A stretch of 40,463 nucleotides of DNA from Paludibacteraceae bacterium (lineage in GTDB: Bacteria; Bacteroidota; Bacteroidia; Bacteroidales; Paludibacteraceae). Within the stretch, counting starts at the first letter, position 1. The number at the start of each line of letters is the position of its first letter. Made by a program: the position numbers and the translations under genes. The stretch covers positions 1-40,463 of the forward strand of contig JAEELX010000054.1 of the NCBI GenBank assembly GCA_016282955.1, read 5' to 3'. The notes beneath the pieces are model-generated. The model saw only the letters and a list, made by a program, of their open reading frames with translations, was not told the DNA's origin and made no database searches. Shown piece by piece: positions 34,430 through 40,463 of the stretch.

Positions 34430-35266
34430 TTATATTATGTGTATTATTTCGTTATTCAAAATGTAAATTGGCGAAGGATTTAAGCGTTCCAATGCCTGGA
34501 TGTGAATATCTTTCCCGTTTTGGATGCCGATACCAGCAAAGTAGTTTGCAACCGTATTTAAAGCCACTTTCGGGTCGTTATTTTCTTCGCTCAAGTGGCA
34601 TAAAAAGATGTTCCGCATACCCGTATGATAGTTTGAACTCAACAACTGCCCGCACGTGTGGTTGCTCTGGTGCCCTTTGTCCGACAAAACCCGCTCTTTG
34701 AGGTAAATGGGATAGTTCCCGTTGAGCAAAATATCCTCGTCGTGGTTGGCTTCGATAACGATATGATTGGCTTGACGAATGAAGTTGGCAATGTTCTCGT
34801 TAGGGCTTCCGCAGTCGGTCAGGAGCATAAAATGCTGTTCGCCGTTGTCAATAAAAAAGCCCACGCACTGGGTCGCATCGTGGTCGACCTCAAACGAATT
34901 GATGTTCAAGCCCGCTAATTGCCACGGTTCACCAATCTTAAAATAGCGTTTGTTGGCACTAATTTTCTTATGCAAGCCGTGATTTTGTTCCATTCCTTCG
35001 TGAATCAAAGCGGTCGTATAAACGGGAATATGGAACCTATCGGCTAAGGTGCCTACAGAGCGGATATGGTCGGCGTGGTCATGCGTAACCAACAGGCCTG
35101 CGATTTGCGAGGGAGCGATGTGCATCTCGTGCAAACATCGGATAATAGTGCGTGAAGAGATACCTGCGTCAATCAAAATCCCTTTTGTACGGGTGCCTAA
35201 ATAGTAGCAATTTCCACTGCTACCACTTGCAAAACAACGAAATATCAAATCTTCACTTCTATTCAT
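34430..35266 (-). CDS. MBL-fold metallo-hydrolase, YycJ/WalJ-like
   Basis: This 278-residue cytosolic metallo-beta-lactamase-fold protein has FRCFASGSSGNCYYLG at the front, the metal motif THDHADH, then DHDA and LLTDCGSPNENIANF. In Firmicutes the relative YycJ/WalJ is a nuclease-like protein linked to DNA mismatch repair. The role in Bacteroidota is not settled. I chose the ATG at 35266, one base after the coaE stop. The frame is open to 35287, which would overlap coaE. Confidence 0.88.
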   Translation of the reverse strand: MNRSEDLIFRCFASGSSGNCYYLGTRTKGILIDAGISSRTIIRCLHEMHIAPSQIAGLLVTHDHADHIRSVGTLADRFHIPVYTTALIHEGMEQNHGLHKKISANKRYFKIGEPWQLAGLNINSFEVDHDATQCVGFFIDNGEQHFMLLTDCGSPNENIANFIRQANHIVIEANHDEDILLNGNYPIYLKERVLSDKGHQSNHTCGQLLSSNYHTGMRNIFLCHLSEENNDPKVALNTVANYFAGIGIQNGKDIHIQALERLNPSPIYILNNEIIHII

Positions 35267-35267
35267 A

Positions 35268-35867
35268 TCAATTTGCGAAGGTAGCAATTATTTTTTTAAT
35301 ATCTTCAAAAAGTTCAGATATGTTTTTGCCCGCAGCATTGACCAACGTGAAATCTGCCATCGATTGTAACTGATTGTTTGATAATTGGTTACGTGTTTTT
35401 TTTATAACTAACGGAAGATGAGCGATTCGTTGCGAACAAGTGGTATAATCTCGGTGCAAGACGCGTCTAATGCGGGTCGTGTAAGGGGCAATAACTGCAA
35501 CCACCTTATCGCATTTTTTGTCAATGCCACTTTCGTACAAAATCGCACTTTCAACAAAGCAAATTGGATGCTTTTTTTGCCACTCGGATAGTTGATTGAT
35601 GACCGCAGGATGAACGATGGCGTTGATTTTGGGCAATAAATCGGGTTGATTGAAAATTTTTTGGGCAACGTATTGGGTTTGATAAACGCCTTGTTGAAAC
35701 GCCGAATCGCCAAGTAAATCCATCAGTTGTTGCTGAATAGTCGAGTCGGTTGCAATCAGATTTTTAGCTTCGTCATCGCAGAAAAAGACAGGGAAATTAT
35801 TTTTCAATAACTCCTTTGCCAACGTGGTTTTACCACTACCTATGCCACCCGTAATGCCGATTAACAT
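35268..35867 (-). CDS. coaE: Dephospho-CoA kinase
   Basis: This enzyme phosphorylates dephospho-CoA, the last step of coenzyme A synthesis. The 199 residues start with the P-loop GITGGIGSGKTTLAKEL (4-20). The conserved FFCDDEAKNLI, HPAVINQL and ESAILYESG follow, with VVAVIAPYTTRIRRVLHRD near 120-145. It starts one base after the MBOAT stop and ends one base before the metallo-hydrolase start. Confidence 0.95.
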   Translation of the reverse strand: MLIGITGGIGSGKTTLAKELLKNNFPVFFCDDEAKNLIATDSTIQQQLMDLLGDSAFQQGVYQTQYVAQKIFNQPDLLPKINAIVHPAVINQLSEWQKKHPICFVESAILYESGIDKKCDKVVAVIAPYTTRIRRVLHRDYTTCSQRIAHLPLVIKKTRNQLSNNQLQSMADFTLVNAAGKNISELFEDIKKIIATFAN

Positions 35868-35868
35868 A

Positions 35869-37770
35869 TCAAAATTGGAAATAAATAAACGCCTGTTGAT
35901 CGGATAAATAAAATTGATACACCAAGAAAATGATGACGATAGCGAGCGGAATTTTTGCCCACCACGGCAGCAGGACGAATTTTATCCGATACCATTGCTT
36001 AATTTTGGTGGGTAGCCAATGAATCAACATGCCGACAATGAAAAGCAAAAACACGATTCGATATTGCCACAAAACTTCTGGAATGACGGAACTATTCCAC
36101 GATAAACTGATTTGTTGCACCATCGCTTTGGCGGTTTCCCAAGCCTCTGTGTTGGCGGTTTCGGGGTCGATATTGGAACTGGAGCGGAAGAAAAGACGCG
36201 TGAACGTGATAAAAACAAAGGTTTGTAAAATAGCCCACACTTTCGCCAAAAAACTCGAAAAATCAGTCGTAGCACCATTAAACGCCCAATGTAAATACCG
36301 AATGAGCGTACCAATCCAAATCACCACCACCCAAATGATAAACAAATTCAGAATCGGCAAATTAAATAGGAAAAAGGCCAAAATTAAGCCAATCACCACC
36401 AGCGAAACCAACCCCATACGCACATGCCACGACATATCTTTCCACCATTTATACACAATCATTCCGATGCCGTTTAAGCCACCCCAAATCATAAAATTCC
36501 ACGAAGCACCGTGCCACAAACCACCCAACAACATGGTTATGAACGAGTTCAAATTGGCGTATATTTTTTTGTGTCGTTTGGGGTACAACAAAGCCACTAA
36601 TAAGACGCTTGCACCGATGATGATAACGATTAAACCCATCAAAATAGAACCGCTTAAAATTACCCCCACAATCGCAATCAACGAAATCCAAAAATACGTT
36701 CCAAACGAAGCGTCTCGGTTGCCACCCAACGGAATATACAGATAGGTTTTCAGCCAACGCGACAGCGACATGTGCCACCTTCGCCAAAACTCTTGCGGGT
36801 TGCGGGCTTTGTAGGGCGAATCGAAGTTCTTGGGCAACTTAAAACCCATCAACAGAGCCAACCCAATCGCAATATCCGTGTAACCCGAAAAGTCAGCATA
36901 AACCTGCAACGAATAAACAAAAATCGCAAACAAATTCTCAAAACCCGAGAAAAGATGCGGATTAGCAAAGACGCGGTCCACCAAATTGATGGCTAAAAAG
37001 TCCGACAAGATGATTTTTTTTGCCAAACCATTCAAAATCCAAAACAGCGAGATGCCAATGATATGTTTATTGAGATGAAACGGCTTGTACAGCTGCGGAA
37101 TGAACTCGGTTGCACGCACAATCGGACCTGCCACCAACTGCGGGAAAAACGACACATAGAAGCCAAAATCCAACAAATTATCCACCGTCTTAATGCGACC
37201 TTTATATACATCAACCGTGTAGGAAATGACTTGGAAGAGGAAAAAACTAATGCCCACCGGCAACAAAATCTGGTCAACCAAAAACTGTCCATTGTAGCTA
37301 AAACCGTTGCCGATATACGCAAAAACATCAAAAACACTCCACGAAGTCCCCAATAAATCGTTGAACAGATTGATGAAAAAATAGGCATATTTGAAGTAAC
37401 ACAACAGCCCCAAATCAATACAAACCGACAAAACAAGCCAAATTTTTGCCCGATGGGTGTGGCGTGTGCGAACAATCTGCCGTGCAATAAGCCAATCCGA
37501 AACCGTTACAAAAAGCAGTATGAGCAGAAAAATGCCCGAAGTTTTGTAATAGAAAAACCACGAAGCAAGTAGCAAAAAGACGTTGCGAAGATGCAGTTTT
37601 ACGTGCTGTTTTTGGTGCAGTTGGCGATACGTGTGAGCCGATATTGGAAAATAGCAGATAAAAAGATAAATGAGGTATACCATCAAAAAGAACCCCCAGA
37701 AATACTTTTGCGTAAAGAGTAGGGGTTTATCGGCTGAAAATGAAAATATGTTGCACAACACATGCATCAT
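35869..37770 (-). CDS. MBOAT-family membrane O-acyltransferase (AlgI/DltB-like)
   Basis: This 633-residue inner-membrane protein carries acyl groups across the membrane to an exported sugar or polymer. It has about 12 hydrophobic segments. The MBOAT signature reads SFFLFQVISYTVDVYKG, FFPQLVAGPIVRA, PQEFWRRWHMSLSRWLKTY and GGLWHGASWNFMIWGGLNG, with the catalytic His in WHGAS. The C-terminal extension is hydrophobic. AlgI and DltB usually have an SGNH partner (AlgJ, DltD) next door; none is present here. The start shares a base with the GHL10 stop (TAATG). The acceptor is unknown. Confidence 0.92.
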   Translation of the reverse strand: MMHVLCNIFSFSADKPLLFTQKYFWGFFLMVYLIYLFICYFPISAHTYRQLHQKQHVKLHLRNVFLLLASWFFYYKTSGIFLLILLFVTVSDWLIARQIVRTRHTHRAKIWLVLSVCIDLGLLCYFKYAYFFINLFNDLLGTSWSVFDVFAYIGNGFSYNGQFLVDQILLPVGISFFLFQVISYTVDVYKGRIKTVDNLLDFGFYVSFFPQLVAGPIVRATEFIPQLYKPFHLNKHIIGISLFWILNGLAKKIILSDFLAINLVDRVFANPHLFSGFENLFAIFVYSLQVYADFSGYTDIAIGLALLMGFKLPKNFDSPYKARNPQEFWRRWHMSLSRWLKTYLYIPLGGNRDASFGTYFWISLIAIVGVILSGSILMGLIVIIIGASVLLVALLYPKRHKKIYANLNSFITMLLGGLWHGASWNFMIWGGLNGIGMIVYKWWKDMSWHVRMGLVSLVVIGLILAFFLFNLPILNLFIIWVVVIWIGTLIRYLHWAFNGATTDFSSFLAKVWAILQTFVFITFTRLFFRSSSNIDPETANTEAWETAKAMVQQISLSWNSSVIPEVLWQYRIVFLLFIVGMLIHWLPTKIKQWYRIKFVLLPWWAKIPLAIVIIFLVYQFYLSDQQAFIYFQF

Positions 37771-39587
37771 TATTCTATTTGAATTTTATGTGCCATTGTC
37801 CATTGGTCATTGCGATTGAGAGAGGACGTTCGAACTCGCCAAAAATAAACACCCGATTGCAATTTTTCCAAACCTACATAATCTTTTGAATACAGAAAAT
37901 CCTGCGGCGTTTCGGTCGAAAAAACGATATGTTCAAACGCTTCATCGGTTGCCACTTGGAACTGAAATATCACGGCTTTGGCACCGCTCCGCCACGAAAA
38001 TTCAATGGGGAAACTTTCTTTACTATGGTTCTTTGGGGAAAGTAATTTGGTCTTTTTGAGCTTAGCATCGGCCGTATTAAAGACGCGAAAAGAGTACTCA
38101 TTATCGTATTTATCCAGCACACTTACGGCAAATTTATGGCTATTATAGGAGATATGGTCGGGTAATTCAAAATAATTTTCATAGGCGATGCCAAGCAAAA
38201 ATTTTGCCTGATTGAATAGTTTATGGACACTATTGGTCTCGTTTGCACTATAAAAATCCTCGTTTGGGATGGCGTAAAGGGCAAAATGTACCTCATTAAA
38301 GTTACCGTTAAAGTCCCAAAAAATAGTGTTGTCTCGAATGATTATATTTTCCACCATCGGCATCAACGTGGCAGGCTTCCAATTGATAGCGGGACAAAGA
38401 GCCGGATACGGGAAAACATAACTAAATTTTTCACGCAAACTATTGTCAAAAATCCAGCCTTTAGTGTTAAACAGAACCGACCCAGCCTGATTTTTGGGAA
38501 CCGCTTGGCGATTTAATAAAGCCTCATTGGGCAATTCATTGATGGAATAAAGCCCGCTATTGTAGCGATAGACAGCCATGCTGGGATACATGCGAAGGTT
38601 ATACGGCTCGCACACCTTCCCCCACCAACGGCACAAAGTCTCATAATCCTGCTCGCTCCCAATCCCCCAATACAACTGGGGTGAAATATAATCCACATAC
38701 CCTCCTTTTATCCACGCAATCGGGTCGCAATAAATTTGCTTGTACATATCTGCCCCGTTCACGTTTGCGGGTAAGGTTAAGCCCTCGTTTTGTGCCACTC
38801 TGTCGTTCATCGTCCAAATCCCAAAAGGAGCCACTCCAAACACCACCCAAGGACAAACCGCTTGAATCGTGTCGTAAAGCGACTTGATCATTGTGTTCAC
38901 ATTATTCCGCCTCCAATCGTGGATAGTTATGCCTGCTGGCTTATACCGTTGTACCGATTTAGCATCTTGTGTAGTGGTTCCATCGTAGGAATAAAAGTAG
39001 TCATCCAAGATGATGCCGTCCACCCGATAATGGTTGATGATGTCTCCGACTATCTTTTTTATTTGTCGCTGAACGGCTGGATTGCCAGGGTCTAAAATGG
39101 TACACGTCTTATACTTTAAAAGCCAATCGGGATGCGTTCGGGCATAGTCATTCCGCAAATCGTCTCGGTGCTTCCAACCTTGTTGTAAGGCATAACGATA
39201 CGGATTGATCCAACCATGACATGACAAACCCCGCTTATGACATTCTTCGATACAAAATTCGAGAGGGTCATAGCCTGGATTCACGCCACGCCCTTTATTG
39301 AGCCACGAAGACCACGGCTCGTATGCCGAATGATAAAAAGCATCACAGGCAGGCCGAATCTGAAAAAAAACAGCATTGAAGTTGAGACTTGCGACAGAAT
39401 CTAAAATCTCACATAACTCCCGCTGCTGTTTTTTTATATCCGTTATTGAATCGGATGGCCAATCGGTGTTGAGTACTGTTGTGAGCCACGTTGCCCGCAT
39501 TTCACGCTTGGGTGATTGTGCAAAAAGCAAACAGGTAAACAAAAGGCAAACAAGGACACAAGCCACACGATGAGCCAACCTTTCCAT
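37770..39587 (-). CDS. GHL10 (DUF187-type) glycoside hydrolase-like secreted protein
   Basis: This 605-residue exported protein has a signal peptide ending CLLFAQ, then the GHL10 barrel: REMRATWLTTVLNTDWPS, FNAVFFQIRPACDAFYHS, GYDPLEFCIEECHKRG, GWINPYRYA, and DGIILDDYFYSYDG with the acidic residues of the active region. PWVVFGVAPFGIW and DYISPQLYWGIG follow. The last 100 residues or so are beta-rich, fibronectin-like (FQFQVATDEAFEH; SGVYFWRVRT). Relatives act on peptidoglycan-like glycans (for example YngK types). The substrate here is unproven. It is translationally coupled to the MBOAT gene. Confidence 0.9.
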   Translation of the reverse strand: MERLAHRVACVLVCLLFTCLLFAQSPKREMRATWLTTVLNTDWPSDSITDIKKQQRELCEILDSVASLNFNAVFFQIRPACDAFYHSAYEPWSSWLNKGRGVNPGYDPLEFCIEECHKRGLSCHGWINPYRYALQQGWKHRDDLRNDYARTHPDWLLKYKTCTILDPGNPAVQRQIKKIVGDIINHYRVDGIILDDYFYSYDGTTTQDAKSVQRYKPAGITIHDWRRNNVNTMIKSLYDTIQAVCPWVVFGVAPFGIWTMNDRVAQNEGLTLPANVNGADMYKQIYCDPIAWIKGGYVDYISPQLYWGIGSEQDYETLCRWWGKVCEPYNLRMYPSMAVYRYNSGLYSINELPNEALLNRQAVPKNQAGSVLFNTKGWIFDNSLREKFSYVFPYPALCPAINWKPATLMPMVENIIIRDNTIFWDFNGNFNEVHFALYAIPNEDFYSANETNSVHKLFNQAKFLLGIAYENYFELPDHISYNSHKFAVSVLDKYDNEYSFRVFNTADAKLKKTKLLSPKNHSKESFPIEFSWRSGAKAVIFQFQVATDEAFEHIVFSTETPQDFLYSKDYVGLEKLQSGVYFWRVRTSSLNRNDQWTMAHKIQIE

Positions 39588-39612
39588 CTTTTATTCGTTA
39601 CCTATCAATATG

Positions 39613-40463
39613 TTAACGACGAGTACTACTACTGCTTCCACGCGACGAACTGCTACTGGACGAACTGCTTCGCGAAGAACTTCCGCCAGATGAATAACTC
39701 CCACGTGATGATGAACCACTCGAGAAACTGCTTGACGAACTCGAAGTGCTTCTTGACGAACTACCCGTATAACTACGTGACGAGGTCGAACTGCTCCGCG
39801 AACTACTGCTGGACGAGTATGAAGGAGCAGAAGACGAACTCCGCGATGACGTAGAGTAGGAAGCCGAACGCGAAGGAGAGCTGGACGTACTATAACTTGA
39901 GCCACCGACTGAGCGTGTCGAAGAACTGGATACCGAACGCGATGAAGCAGCACTACTGCTGCCGCTCGAACGGGTTGTCGTATAGCTGGTGTTTGAACGA
40001 TTAGAAGCCGTTGACACACTACGAGAAGGTGCACTCGTTGCACTGGCACTTCGACTGGAGGCCGTCGCACGCGAAGAACTCTCTACAGAACGACTCGAAG
40101 CCGTGTAGGAACTGCCGTAGGTTGTGCGAGGAGCCGCAGAACGAGTCGAGGCTGCACTACCCACCCTTGTCGTACTACCCGAATAAGCCGAACGATTAGT
40201 CGCTGCCGAACGGTTTGAAGCCGCACTACCTGTCGTACCACGAACGCTATATAAATCTCTTGCATTCGAGATGGAACGGCTTGTAGGAGTAGCATAACGA
40301 ACCGAGCGAGATGCGAACGAACGGTCAGGATACCGCGTTACATAGTCCCTCCGAGAAGGAGACGCTGCACGCATCGAAACATAAGTCGGACGCGGTCTAT
40401 ATGCATAACAGTACGAGCAAAAGTGGTGATGATAGAGGAAATCATAACAACGACCGTAGAAAA
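39613..40463 (-). CDS. Low-complexity Ser/Arg/Thr/Tyr-rich protein, C-terminal part (cut by window edge)
   Basis: The frame is open from the window edge to a stop at 39613, 283 codons. The first visible part is rich in Tyr, His and Cys (FYGRCYDFLYHHHFCSYCYA). From about residue 60 it becomes almost only Ser, with Arg, Thr, Ala, Tyr and Gly, in loose repeats such as ASSRSV, SSSRS and TSSRS. Such tails are usually disordered. It is 25 bases upstream of the GHL10 gene and probably starts or belongs to the same operon. The start codon and any folded domain lie outside the window. The ATG at 40374 is internal, as the frame runs on to the edge. Confidence 0.65.
   Translation of the reverse strand, partial: FYGRCYDFLYHHHFCSYCYAYRPRPTYVSMRAASPSRRDYVTRYPDRSFASRSVRYATPTSRSISNARDLYSVRGTTGSAASNRSAATNRSAYSGSTTRVGSAASTRSAAPRTTYGSSYTASSRSVESSSRATASSRSASATSAPSRSVSTASNRSNTSYTTTRSSGSSSAASSRSVSSSSTRSVGGSSYSTSSSPSRSASYSTSSRSSSSAPSYSSSSSSRSSSTSSRSYTGSSSRSTSSSSSSFSSGSSSRGSYSSGGSSSRSSSSSSSSSRGSSSSTRR

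Noticed and set aside
39591-40070. Val/Arg-rich open frame on the minus strand
   Set aside because: It is an alternative frame of the low-complexity Ser-rich gene; it stays open because the codons there are so uniform. The Ser frame runs on to the window edge with plausible protein sequence.
39613-40374. Repetitive look suggesting a CRISPR array or tandem repeat array
   Set aside because: The repeats are short, irregular and follow the codon phase of a Ser-rich protein; there are no constant repeats with unique spacers of equal length.

Overview
The window looks like a chromosome segment of a Bacteroidota bacterium, most likely of the order Bacteroidales. Signs of this are promoters of the type TTG-N19-20-TAnnTTTG (perfect in front of trkA, gapA and one secreted-protein gene), BACON-domain and DUF6359 lipoproteins, a ribonuclease HI with a viroplasmin-like N-terminus, a YycJ-like metallo-hydrolase and a GHL10 family protein. 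I cannot name the species. Most of the window is dense housekeeping sequence on the minus strand. The AT-rich stretches (about 1.7-6.1 kb, 17.7-18.8 kb and parts of 26-32 kb) look like accessory DNA.

Layout. 1-1.6 kb: trkH (cut by the window edge) and trkA, K+ uptake. 1.7-5.9 kb: a defence island on the plus strand. It starts with the wreck of an IS481-like transposase, followed by a tight three-gene operon: a beta-class DNA methyltransferase with a C-terminal staphylococcal-nuclease-like domain, a MjaI-family (CTAG) restriction endonuclease, and a DUF262/DUF1524 protein of the GmrSD type. 6.1-14.4 kb: a minus-strand operon DUF2461-aroB-lysS-pgi-GH3-dxs. 14.4-16.3 kb, plus strand: tRNA-Arg(CCU), ribonuclease HI, gapA with promoter and terminator. 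16.4-18.8 kb: an Fsr-like efflux protein and a divergent solitary membrane acyltransferase. 18.9-22.9 kb, minus strand: smpB, an M3 peptidase, a CBM9-like protein and a Cys/Lys/Glu-rich OB-fold lipoprotein. 23.2-26.3 kb: an envelope operon of a DUF6359 lipoprotein, a small beta-barrel and a PpiD-like periplasmic chaperone.

26.4-32.1 kb: three tandem paralogous BACON-domain lipoprotein genes, each with its own copy of promoter, long leader and terminator hairpin, followed upstream by a glycine-zipper secreted protein whose leader carries the same 25-nt element and a run of ten G. 32.4-40.5 kb: a seven-gene, almost gapless minus-strand operon: Ser-rich protein (partial), GHL10 protein, MBOAT acyltransferase, coaE, YycJ-like metallo-hydrolase, polyprenol-phosphate mannosyltransferase-like GT2, and a LysM/M23 lipoprotein. 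It mixes envelope and core functions.

The most interesting items are the restriction operon, with its methyltransferase-nuclease fusion and a third GmrSD-like gene, together with a near absence of the tetranucleotide CTAG in the whole window (six sites by eye), and the four-gene secreted-protein cluster sharing promoter, leader element and terminator.
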